Assembly (NCBI GenBank): GCA_905116865.2
Contig: CAJHNH020000198.1
Coordinates: 1 to 64,000 of the forward strand
DNA: 64,000 nucleotides
Source of the DNA: Candidula unifasciata
Lineage: Eukaryota > Mollusca > Gastropoda > Stylommatophora > Geomitridae
Reading direction: 5' to 3'
In this document: positions 23,081 to 34,100 of the stretch, piece by piece
How the letters are laid out: each line of letters begins with the position of its first letter
Numbering within the stretch: the stretch's first letter is position 1
The notes under the pieces: model-generated
What the model saw: only the letters and a program-made list of their open reading frames with translations
What the model was told of the DNA's origin: nothing
The model's database searches: none
Translations under genes and position numbers: made by a program

Positions 23081-25280
23081 TGGGCAACCAGGTGGTTGCT
23101 GCTGCTGCTGCACCCAGACCTTGATCATCATCATCGTCATCATCATCATCATCATCGCCACCATGATCGTTTCCAGCATCATCATTGTCAGCACCATCCT
23201 CATCCTTTCCCTGCCATCTCATCTCAACAGTATAATGTATGTTATAATACTTGTTTGTCAGTGCGTAAAAGCATTACTATCTACAGCTGCTTCCACGCTC
23301 CCCTTACAATTCTTTCGCCCCCGAGAAGTCCCAAACACAGCACGTCTAGCCGTGATTCTATCCTGTCAGTCAGGGCTGTTCAACTGGTGGCCCGCAGACC
23401 ATTGCCAGTTGAATTAAATCACTGATCTTTGTATGCTGCGATTCAGGCAGGGTCCGCGGCATTCCCAATAAATTAAAATTTGGCCCCACAGTAAACTTAG
23501 TCGAATATCCCTGCGGTAAATGCTGCTTACTCGGCATTTCTACAGTAACGTGTGTTTCCGCGGTGCCTAGTTCACACCATTTGGGTATGTTTGCCTCTGC
23601 TGAGATCAGGATATGGATATATGTTGCCTAAAAATAGCGTAAAAGGGGGTGGGAGAGTGTGTTTTAAGAGCAAATGGAATTAAAATATGTAACTTTAAAC
23701 ATAAATAACAAAAAAGATAAATGGTTGTTTATCAAAGAAATTTGGCCTCTGTTCAACCCATCTGGGTTTAAATTGGGATATATAGTTATATAGACATTTA
23801 TGCTTATCATTTACTTTTTGGCTATTTAATACAGATAACCAAAACTGTGACTGTTCCAGCAAACCGACAGTGGTTTATTTAGTGCTCATAGACAAATAAA
23901 GAGATCTCATGAAAAGAGATCCTAGAGATTGCTTCCTGCCCCGACGCTGCCAGGAATTCCAGGGAGTAGAGACAAGAACAAGAAGAACCAAACGTAATTA
24001 ACAAGCTAAATATTCAATATTGACACAGACAAAAAAAATAGACACCCCTATTGACACTGTCACTGTTGGTGCATCACACTGTTTCAGCAATCGTATGGAA
24101 TGAAAGACACCAAAAATCAACTGTGTCGACCAAAGTATTTGTCGGCAGCATACAGAAGGAAATAGGAGACTGGGAACGTGAACACTTACCTGATGTTTGG
24201 GATGACAGTGGAAACTATGCTGCTAGGATCAACGGAGGACCTGCTTGTAAAAGTATATCTCTGGGTAGGTGAATGTGAAAAAGGAGAGGAGGACATACGT
24301 TGCCCCACAGATGATTTCAAGGCCTGAAAAATCAATGACATAGAGGACAAGGAGGAAGAAATCTTTTTGATTACAACTGATAATTTAGGTCACTTGTTTA
24401 TTCTCAGTTGAACCAATTCGATGACAATAGAGGTCGAAGGATCCAAACACGTGTGTCACACTCACAAAATTGGCAGTTGCTCTGTCATTGTTTCATTTTT
24501 CTTTAGTTAGCCGGGAAAGATTCTGGTCGAAATGATTGATTTGTGTGTGTCTTTCATCTGGCCAGTCCCCGATCACGTCGTCATCATTTTTTACCCTAGC
24601 TGATTAAAACCATCATCTTCCATCTATCGATACTGCTTTTGACAAAGAGAGACGCTCTGTATAATATTCTTCATATATGTAAACTATTTTGTTTTCCCAC
24701 ATGCTTTTCTGGTTTTTGTGTTTTTTCCTCGCGTTTTAAGTGTAATGGTTATATAACCTCTGTGCATAAAAGAGTTTTTGGTTAATTTCTTTACGTGAAA
24801 GAAGGGTTTGATAGCATTCTGTGAACATTTATTTATTTTTCCGGCAACACAGTTGGTGGGCTGTGTGTTGTCGGTGACAAGGTCTCGTCTGTCACTAGGC
24901 CAAAGCCATCTGAGTGTTTCGAGAAAATCACTTTAACGTTGAGTTGAAAGTGACATTGCCTAGTTGCCTGGAAAGTAATACTTTTTGATCTGTGAATAAA
25001 CATGTGGCCGCACCCAGTAGACCTGGCCACTAAGTTTCGGGAGATACCTGAAAGACTTTCAATTGAGATCCCAGTTTACAGCTCACAACGGATGAAGTGC
25101 ATGACCAGCCAGAGATTGTTAAAGAGAAAGACTTGTTGGCAGCTTCCAGTGCTTCCAGACGATAGTTACATTGTGCTGGAGGAAGACATTGGTACCACAG
25201 CCCATGGTGAGGGTGTGTGTGACTGGCAACAACTTCCTCCTCCCACTTTTCGGCTCAAAGCCTGGGCCCTATTGTAGAGA
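23081..25280 (+). other. GNB1: GNB1 3' untranslated region and unassigned DNA
   Basis: No other gene is recognisable. Possible AATAAA signals lie at 23467-23472, 23895-23900 and 24995-25000; which is used cannot be told from sequence. A (CAT)n tract lies at 23120-23180. Short frames at 24051 and 25002 have no family signature. Confidence 0.45.
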
Positions 25281-25284
25281 CCAT

Positions 25285-25500
25285 ATCTAGCATCAGGTTC
25301 CCTCCCTTGGTTTGGTTGAAGCCCCATTTTGGCTTTTGCCACGGGCCGCAATATAGGCAGGCCATAAATATAGCCAGATGTCTGAACGCGGCATGGCCAG
25401 ATGTCTGAACGCGGTTTCTGGGACCTCTCCACTGTGTGCCTCATCCACATGGTGGCACTTTGTGTCATCGGGTGTATATCGCTTGTGTGATGTCCTGGTG
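25285..25500 (-). mobile_element. SINE-like family C
   Basis: This is a minus-strand copy of a roughly 200-bp family also at 43865 and 63491. Shared words (family strand) are CACCAGGACATCACACAAGC, CGATGACACA and GAGAGGTCCCAGAAACCGCG. A 21-bp piece (GCCAGATGTCTGAACGCGG) is duplicated inside this copy. Confidence 0.7.
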
Positions 25501-25654
25501 GGGTGGAAAGTCAGTCAGTCAGTCCCTTGGTCTGCCTTGTTTACGCCAAAGGAAAGGACAACACCAAAGTTTGGAACAGAGCCTGCTGTTTTGGGTAGGA
25601 ATTCACATATTGATATATTGTTACGTTACTACCCTGAAATTGTGCCGAGGTGGA

Positions 25655-26390
25655 AAGTGCTGAAAATGCACTTAGGTAGAAGTTACACTAAAGTGGAAAT
25701 AACTGAAATTGTAATAAAGTGGAAATAACTGAAATTGCAATAAAGTGGAAATTGCTGAAATTGTACTAAGGTGACTTTGACCCTGTGCCAGTGAACTGTC
25801 GGGAATTTCAGTCTTGTCTGCCTTTGGGAATGTCATAGTTCTAATAGTAAAGTGATGTAGAATGTGTGCAAAGACAGAGCAGGATGACACGACTGATTTG
25901 TCACAAAGTGGCATTGAACTGCCAATACGACAGGACTGGTCACCACAAATATTTCAAAGATTTGTCTGGTAAAGTGACGTAGGACAAAAGTTTGACAGTT
26001 GGAGCGACCTAGGACACACACAAGATTTGACAAGTAGAGTGATCTAGGACACACACAATATTTGACAGGTAGAGTGACGTAATACATATCAATGATATGG
26101 CTGGTATGGTGACTTGAGAGATGTTGATGATTTGGCCGGCGACCTCAGACATAGCACAATCTGGTTCATAAAGTGACAACAGCCAGGGAAGATTCGGCTG
26201 GTAAATGTAAACTGGCGTAAGAAATAACATATTTGGCTGGTAAAGGGATGTCACACACAAAAACAGATAATAATGTGACTGGATGCATCAAGAACACTGC
26301 TGTGACGTGGCCAACGTTAGAGACAGGATTCTTGTCACGATATAACAAAAAGTAAGTCTAATAGAGTGACGTGACACACACATGTATATT
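25655..26390. repeat. two short repeat tracts (26 bp, about 40 bp)
   Basis: GTGGAAATAACTGAAATTG repeats about four times at 25670-25770. From 25850 to 26390 a degenerate unit of about 40 bp recurs (AGTGACGTAGGACACACA, then a TTTGACAGGT-like piece). Confidence 0.65.
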
Positions 26391-26652
26391 TATATATAAG
26401 GCATGCCGTATGAGCTTTCTTCTGTTGATTTACCACTTTCTGTGGTTTAGTCTGCAGGTGAGTCTGGGAATTTAGTGCCACACTGCTAGTGCTGTTGCCA
26501 CGGACTGTGCAGGTCATAATTGTATTTGTGCTTGTGGTAGAAAAACATCCATGACCTTGCCGAGGATTTGAACCTGGGTCTTCCACATGAGAGCCCAGTA
26601 CTGGCCCTTAAAATGGGAATTAGCAAGTTATGTTGTGGTTTATGTAAATTGA

Positions 26653-26835
26653 AGGGCCCTGTTCCGTGCAAACGGGCGTATTGGGCATATAATGCCTGTC
26701 TTGTATTTCATAGGCCAATCGGCACTTGATATGTGATGTGATCAACAGCACGCCTGCCACCTTTACTTCCCAGGACTATACCTGCTACCATCCCAAGGCC
26801 GGGAGTCAAGGTCATTAAAGAAAAAAGTCCAGATT
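26653..26835 (-). mobile_element. SINE family A, partial
   Basis: GCGTATTGGGCATATAATGC, GCCAATCGGCACTTGATATG and CTTTACTTCCCAGGACTATA match the family tail and body. The tRNA-like head is missing. A family B end fragment (CTCTGGAACCCACACAGGA) lies nearby at 26912-26930. Confidence 0.6.
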
Positions 26836-27429
26836 CATTAGAATGTTGTGGTTTATGGCTGGATTGTTTTATCTCTGATTATTTCAGCCCCAAACTCATC
26901 CGACTAAATTGGGGCTCTGGAACCCACACAGGAAGGTAATAATTATGTGACTAATCCAAGACAGTTAATGTTATGTGACAGACATCCCAGGCGTGGCTTG
27001 CAAAGTGACGTGCTACGCAGACACAGCTATGATAACAAATGATCAAACTAAGCTGGGTGAAAGATTTTTTGTTTCTTGTATATGAAACCAAATTGTACTT
27101 GTAGCAAATGAAATGTATAAACTTTAGCAGGCAGAGCAAGAACCTTTACTTGCCATTCACCGTCTGCTTTGTGGTCCGTGTGAGCATGAAAGGCAAGGGT
27201 TGGAACACTTCCACTGCTCATCATAGCTTGGTGTGCTTGATGCTGTGCGGCATGCATCTTCAAGACTTTTTGTTTTGTTTTGTTTCTCTCTCAACACAGC
27301 AGTCATGTAAAAAAAAAAAACAATAAATGTAATGATCTGAGAATAAATCTGTACTAGTGTTATGTGTGAGTTTGTTACCTTGAACGGACTGCCTTTGTGT
27401 CGGTTTATGTCTGTCATTTTCCTTGTTTA

Positions 27430-27760
27430 CAGGCTGACTTTGTGTGGGTTCACATCATCTTAAAATGTTTGTGTCTTGACTGACTTTGTGTGTTCACATC
27501 TTAAAATGTTTGTGTCTTGACTGACTTTGTGTGTTCACATCTTAAAATGTTTGTGTGTTGACTGACTTTGTGTGGGTTCACATCATCTTAAAATTGTGTG
27601 TGTGTGGACTGACTTTATGTGGGTTCCTGCCATCCCTTCACTGATAACAAAATGGTTAACAGGAAGCTGCTGCTCTTTGTTGCATGTCAAAAGTGGGGTG
27701 GCCATCTTTAAATGGCCATTATGACAACACTGTTCATCTGGACCATAATGTCCTGTCTAG
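27430..27760. repeat. 55-60-bp repeats, then a foldback-arm relic
   Basis: CTGACTTTGTGTGGGTTCAC and CTTAAAATGTTTGTGT alternate four times to about 27620. At 27655-27760 AAAAGTGGGGTGGCCATC and ATAATGTCCTG match the right arm of the foldback element at 15060-15800. Confidence 0.6.
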
Positions 27761-27911
27761 AGCTAATTGCAGTCTAACTGTATGCCCAGGAGACAGAAGG
27801 TTGTGGGTCGACATGACTACCAACACCACAGGGTGTTGAACTTTTAGAACTGTAAACCACAACACAAAGTGCCAGCTGCCCTTTTAAATGCAGAACAAGA
27901 ATGACCTAGAA

Positions 27912-28185
27912 GTTTCTTTGTGTGCACCAGCTGTAAACTCCGGCTGAAAGTTCTGGTTGTTCATCCACTTCTAGACTGTGGTCCTGTTCCAGAATCTTTA
28001 GTGTTGATCGCGCACCCATTTTACAGATCTGGCTCATTTATATGCAGTCTTTTGGTTCATTACCTCTTCGATAGATGCACTCCAACTTCGAAGGAAGTTC
28101 CCAGTTAGTCAAGTCTTGGACATGTTTTTGGGTAGGCAGTGGGTTTCTTGTTTTCCTTACAGTTGGACCCCCGGAACTTACATGG
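27912..28185 (-). mobile_element. SINE family B, full length
   Basis: This minus-strand copy contains ACCAGCTGTAAACTCCGGCT, AGATCTGGCTCATTTATATG and CCCCGGAACTTACATGGGG on the + strand. Confidence 0.7.
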
Positions 28186-28239
28186 GGAAGCATAACTTCT
28201 CTCTTTTCGGATTTAGGTTTTAAAGAGGTATCAGTAGCA

Positions 28240-28515
28240 TAGCAGCCTTCGTGGCTTAGGCATTGCGAGTCCGACTCGTAATTCCAACGTACCACGATCG
28301 AAACCCACTGCTGGCTGAGGGGATTTTTATCGTGGTGTGGGGTGTCGCAGGTCGACCTAGCCTGAAGTGGGTACCAGGATGGATGTCCTGGGGAAGTAAA
28401 AGCGGCCGGCATAATGCTGACAACATTGCCCACCCAGTGCCAATTGGTCTGTAAAAATATGGGGTGCTTTTCCCATATGCCCGATGCACCTAAAGGCATG
28501 AAAAAGGATCTTGAC
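28240..28515 (+). mobile_element. SINE family A, variant head
   Basis: The head is GCCTTCGTGGCTTAGGCATT, with an ACGATCGAAACCCACTG box-B-like stretch. It joins the family body (AAGTAAAAGCGGCCGGC) and tail (CCTAAAGGCATGAAAAAGGA). The same head occurs at 15803-16060. Confidence 0.7.
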
Positions 28516-29059
28516 TTACTTATCCATTAGCATTGTTGTGAGCAATGTAGACTCTGGTATTCACAGCCTCAGATATTCCATTGATCGGTATTTTTACGCT
28601 GGTCTCCTCATTTGCACACCACTACACACTAGCTCGCTTCTGATTGGACGACCTACTGATCACCTCACTTCTGATAGGTCTGCCTCGAGCGATCCGACTT
28701 TCACACAAGGTCACCGGGATATTCCGCACTCGCGCTCATATGGTTGTATATTTCACCATCACAAAGCTTTTAACACTTCTAAAACATTCAGATACTGGGT
28801 CTAACACACAACCCCCCTAGAGAGTGACAAAACCTATGTCACAGGCTGTGACTTCTCAGAAATAAAAACATAAATACCAGACTGCGACACCCATAACCAC
28901 GACCACAGTAGACTAGTCCAACCAACTTATCAATGACGTTGACCTACAACTGGTGGTGGGAAAATGGGGAGACTATTGTAAAAATAACCCATTGATCTCC
29001 AACTATGATCCTGGAAAAAAAAAGGGGGGGGGGGGTGCGAAAAGAACAGACCCCCTAAT

Positions 29060-29345
29060 AAGCATGGTTATCAATCAATCAGCAACTGTCTCCACAAGAA
29101 AGTTTGACTGCAATTGATCTCCAACACGCCCTGTCTCTTTTCTTGGTTACACGCTCTCTCACACCGCTGTTCGTCCATCTCTTGGTGTTCTCCTCCCACT
29201 TGCATCATTGTCTACCTCTTGCTCTCAACCTTCGCTCCAGTATTGGTTTTTTTTTTAACAGCATATTGTCTTTTAATGTGGCCAGAATATTTCAATTGTC
29301 TCTTATTTCTTTCAATAACTCATCTCATTCTCCAGAACTTCTGTA
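29060..29345 (-). pseudogene. LINE 3' end with TGAT tail
   Basis: The minus strand matches the 7090-7375 fragment (AATATTCTGGCCACATTAAA, AGGTAGACAATGATGCAAG). It ends in the same (TGAT)n tail, seen here as ATCAATCAATCAG at 29071-29083. Confidence 0.55.
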
Positions 29346-29495
29346 TTTAACCAACAGTCTGCATACTCATAAGCAAAATTGTGAAATAAACGTGCCTGCA
29401 AAACTCAAGTTTTTAGATTAGGACCAAATTCCAGAAGTGGATGAGCAACCAGAATTTTCCATAGGAGTTTACAGCTGGTAAACATTAAGAAGCTT
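29345..29495 (+). mobile_element. SINE family B, 3' half
   Basis: AACCAACAGTCTGCATACTC, AGAAGTGGATGAGCAACCAG and TTTACAGCTGGTAAAC match the 3' half of the family. Confidence 0.6.
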
Positions 29496-29879
29496 CCATT
29501 TAACACGGCTCTCTGTGGTGCACCAACTCTTGTGTTAGTCTTAACATATATTGAGGAATAACATCAATCTACTGAATATGATACAATTTTATTAATAAAA
29601 TACAAACATTTTGGAAAGTCTTGAAACAAAACAGATGTAACTCTAAATATTATCACAGGATTATAACATTGCTGATCTTAAAATTGTCAACATCACCACA
29701 GCCGTGTATACTTCATGTGTACGTGACTAAATTAAATTAATCTTGTCAATGTCATTTGTGAATGTCAGTCATTTAACCAGACAGATTTAACTTTCAAATG
29801 CGGCTGAATTAACTGTTGCAGGTTTCATTTGTAAATCGAACTAAATTAACCTTATATTTCATTTCCAAATTTCGAAATT

Positions 29880-30210
29880 AATCTCAAATATTCAGCCTCC
29901 AATTGTGACTAAATTATTCTCAGATTCGGCCTCCAATTGTGACTAAATTATTCTCAGTTTCCGCCTCCAATTGTGACTAAATTATTCTCAGATTCTGCCT
30001 CTAATTGTGACTAAATTAATCTCAAAGATTCCTCCTCCAATTGTGACTAAATTAATCTCAAAGATTCCGCCTAAAATTGTGGCTAAATTAACTACCAGCA
30101 TTATTGGATTCATCTTATTAGCTTATTGCTGCTGAAGATGGGGACGGAGCGCTTATGGGGGTGTCATGTCCTGAGTGCTGTGATGTCGATTCTTAATTCA
30201 ACATTATTAG
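29880..30210. repeat. 36-39-bp tandem repeats, then a LINE 3' module
   Basis: CCTCCAATTGTGACTAAATT recurs about six times to 30090. At 30121-30210 follows GCTGAAGATGGGGACGGAGC and GAGTGCTGTGATGTC, the LINE 3' module. Confidence 0.7.
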
Positions 30211-30351
30211 CTGTGCAAACTATTTCAGTCCTTGAATCACAATAGTTCTTCCAACCTCTTTCTTTCCAACAGTCTCCTCTGGTTTTGATTACAGCCATTC
30301 TTTTGATTTATATTATTTTTGTAAACAATTTCTTGTGCACCAAAGACAGGG

Positions 30352-31020
30352 ACAAACAGTCCTGGAATGTCCTACTGGGGTCACACAGGGAAGTCCTGGC
30401 ATTTCCTACTGGGGTCACACAGGGAAGTCCTGGCATGTCCTACTGGGGTCAAACAGGGAAGTCCTGGCATGTCCTACTAGGGACAAACAGGAAAGCCCTG
30501 GCATATCCTACTAGGGACAATCAGGGAAGTCCAGGAATGTCCTACTGGGGACAAACAGGGAAGTCATGGAATGTTCTACTAGGGACAATAAGGGAAGTCC
30601 TGGAATGTCCTACTGGGGACAAACAGAGAAGTCCAGGAATGTCCTACTGGGGACAAACAGGAAAATCCTGGCATGTCCTACTAGGGACAATCAGGGAAGC
30701 CCTGGCATGTCCTACTAGGGACAATCAGGGAAGTCCAGGAATGTCCTACTAGGGACAAACAGGGAAGTCATGGAATGTCCAACTGGGGAAAAACAGGGAA
30801 GTCCTGGCATGTCCTACTAGGGACAAACAGGAAAGCCCTGGCATGTCCTACTAGGGACAATCAGGGAAGTCCTGGCATGTCCTACTAGGGACAATCAGGA
30901 AAGTCCGGGAATGTCCTACTGGGGACAATCAGGAATGTCCTACTAGGGACAAACAAAGAATTCCTGGCATGTCCTACTGGGGTTAAACAGGAAATTCCTA
31001 CTGGGGACCATGTCAGGACC
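30352..31020. repeat. 30-35-bp minisatellite, about 20 copies
   Basis: The unit is GGGACAAACAGGGAAGTCCT followed by GGCATGTCCTACTA. It begins just beyond the stop codon of the JmjC gene on the minus strand, so it probably lies in, or right after, that gene's 3' untranslated region. The plus-strand open frame of 155 codons is a repeat product. Confidence 0.93.
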
Positions 31021-31051
31021 TTCCTGTGTGAGCTGCTAAAAACAAAAAACT

Positions 31052-31159
31052 TCACTGGTTCTGTCGCGATGGGTTATACAAGTTTTCAATAATGTTTCTG
31101 GTCCACTCAGCTCCGTGGTCGAGGATTTTCTGTGGCATTTTGGACATAACAAATTTCAC
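31052..31159 (-). CDS. JmjC gene, last coding exon
   Basis: Read on the minus strand, it starts after TTTTCCTTAG with VKFVMSKMPQKILDHGAEW and ends PSRQNQ and TGA (31054-31052). Phase 0 matches the exon at 33649. Confidence 0.85.
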   Translation of the reverse strand: MKFVMSKMPQKILDHGAEWTRNIIENLYNPSRQNQ

Positions 31160-34100
31160 CTAAGGAAAAGAACAAAATTAACATGAGTTACTTAATATTC
31201 AATCTATATTTCATAAGAAAAGGTGTTGAAAATAGTCGGCTCTTTTGTAATATCCTACCCCAGATGAAGTCACAGGACAGTCCAACATTTCAGAGGGTGG
31301 TAAGACTGAGTTTCCCAGCTTTCTGATGCTTTTAACAACCCCAAAACGTCTAGAACTGGCCCTAACCCTAACCCACCTTCATCCCACTACTGCATGCAGC
31401 CTAGGTCCCACAACTGCATGCGGTCTATCTATCTACCACCCGCTTTAATTATTAGACATTCCTGTGACCTGTGGATTTTCCCAGTTTAGGGTAGGATATT
31501 AAGAAATCACCAAATAGTATCTCTTCTTTTTCATTCGTTTAATTTATGTTTAGTGTATAACTGCTTTGTGCCAGCACTGCTGTGATATTCCCATTTTTTT
31601 TTGGAAGACTGGGATGATCTATTTATGCTTCCACTCTGTTACCTTTTCCTGCACGGGTTTCGAGGCCCCATTGTGGGAATACAAAAACAGAAACACTGCT
31701 TCACCAACAAGAATGTCGTCGAAGTCGACTAATTGGTGACATCCTTCAAAGTCAGAGGGCATCTGCCCAGGAACCAAAAGACATGTGAAATATATGTGGA
31801 TGCATCATCATCACCATCATCAGGTGCCTTGCCCACTGACGTGGGCGATCATGCCTCTGCATAATCTGCGATCTCCTGCAGCATGTATCAGTTTGTGTGC
31901 CGACAGACCTCCATGCCATGCAACAAGACTGTCAAGCATCTTCTCTCGTTGTCTTCCTCTATCTCTCCTTCCAAAGATCTTTCCAGTGGTCACAACATGT
32001 TCTATTTTCCCTCGTCTCATAACATGGCCGAAAAATGATGACTGTCGCCTTCTGATAACTGTGATAAGTTGTCTTCGGGCTTCCGCCTCTTTCAAAACCT
32101 CTTGGTTGCTCTTTTTGGCTGTCCAAGGTATTCTAAGCATTCTTCTGTAAAACCACATCTCTGAGGCCTCCAGATATTGTTTGGCCTGCCTACCGATTAT
32201 CCAGGATTCACAGCCATATGTTAAAACTGGATGTATGTAGCAAGCAATAATTCTTTTTCTAACTCTTAATGACAAGGATATATTGCACAAGATGTTTTTC
32301 ATTTTATAAAAATGCAGTTTTTGCCTGTCCTATTCTGTTTCTTATCTCATTTATGCATCTTCCATCTGATGTTATCCATGTGCCCAGATACTTAAATTTC
32401 TGTACTTGTCCTAAAATAACACCATCAACTTTTATTACACACTTAGGAATAATTTGTTTCTTTGATACCATCATTACTTCTGTCTTCCCATTATTCAAAC
32501 TGAGGCCCATTCTTCCACTTTCTAACACCACAATGTCTATCATTTCCTGTAATTCTTTCTGACTTGTTGCTATCAAGACTGTGTCATCAGCATAATGTAA
32601 ATTGTTTATATTGTGCCCACCAACCACAATTCCTGGCATCCCAATTAAAGCTCTCATTATATATTCACTGTATATTGAAAACAAATCAGGTGACAGTACA
32701 CATCCTTGTCGTATGCCACTCTTTATGCTTTGAAATGTACCCAAACAGTTGTTAATTCTTATAGCTGCTGTTTGCTGCTAATACATATTTTTTATTATTC
32801 GTAGATCTTTCCCATCAATGTTAATTTTTCTAACAGTTTGATTACTTCTTCATGCTTCACACAGTCAAATGCTTGTGTGGATGCAACAGATTCCGGAAAA
32901 AGGCTAAGTCCAGTTTTGGATCAACATCCACAGCTTTCTGCTGGAGTTTTTCTTAGAGTTTGCTGGTGAATGTGAAGAAAAAAAAGTACTTGCACCAAAG
33001 GGCCTCGACCACAAGAAGCTTGACCTGCATGAAGTCACCACCAAGTGGTGCAGAACCGGCTAATCTGTCTGTTTTCTAACACAACCGCCTGTCCTGGAGA
33101 AAACATCAAAAGGGCGCTGACAAAGGAAACAGATCTATTAATAACCGACACAATAGCACAAGGCGATCTCTGCAGCGATGCTTGCCATTCTGCATAGATT
33201 TGCCTGTTTCCACCTCTCGCAGCATATTTTGTGTAACTAACTAACAAAGAAGATGACATCCCAATGACATACCAACTCCTGTGGGCTCAAGTTCTCAACA
33301 ATCATAAGGCAGTACAGAATGGGTCACGACTGTCTCCACCTTTCTCAACATACTTTGTGACACTAACAAACAAGAAAACAACAACACACATGACATACCA
33401 ACTCCTGTGGGCTCAAGTTCTCAACATCAGGAGGCAGTACAGAACGGGTCACGACTGTCTCCACCTTTCTCAACATACTTTGTGACACTAACAAACAAGA
33501 AAACAACAGCACAGATGACATACCAACTCCTGTGGGCTCAAGTTCTCAACATCAGGAGGCAGTACAGAACGGGTCCCGACTGTCTCCACCTTTCTCAACA
33601 TACTTTGTGACACTAACAAACAAGAAAACAACAACACAGGTGACATACCAACTCCTGTGGGCTCAAGTTCTCAACATCATGAGGCAGTACGGACCGGGGC
33701 AGGTTGCCAATTTGGAATATTTCCTCTAGCACTGCCAGGTAATTGTTGCGATTCATCAGCTCCCCTGATACAGCCAAAGTGGGTACCACGTTGAACGCCT
33801 ATAAGAATAAATACACGCAAATATTAACATGTAGAGCTGCCGTGCTGTAGCGGCTAGATGCTTACCTGTGGATCTAAAGGTCGTGGGTTCAAGTCCTGAT
33901 GGAGCCAGACTTGTTTCACAAAATGACCTTGGCTCCCAGGTCGACACGACTTTCACTGGGTACCAGGTAAGACCTGGGAAGTAAAAGTGGCCGGCGTAAT
34001 GCTGACCACATGAACTGAGTGCTGATTGGTCTACAAAATATAGGTCGAGCCCTATATGCCCAATACGCCTGAAGGTGTGGGAAAGGGACTTTGCTTTTTA

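Noticed and set aside
24051..24272. 73-codon frame downstream of GNB1
   Set aside because: No family signature, and it falls in the probable 3' untranslated region.
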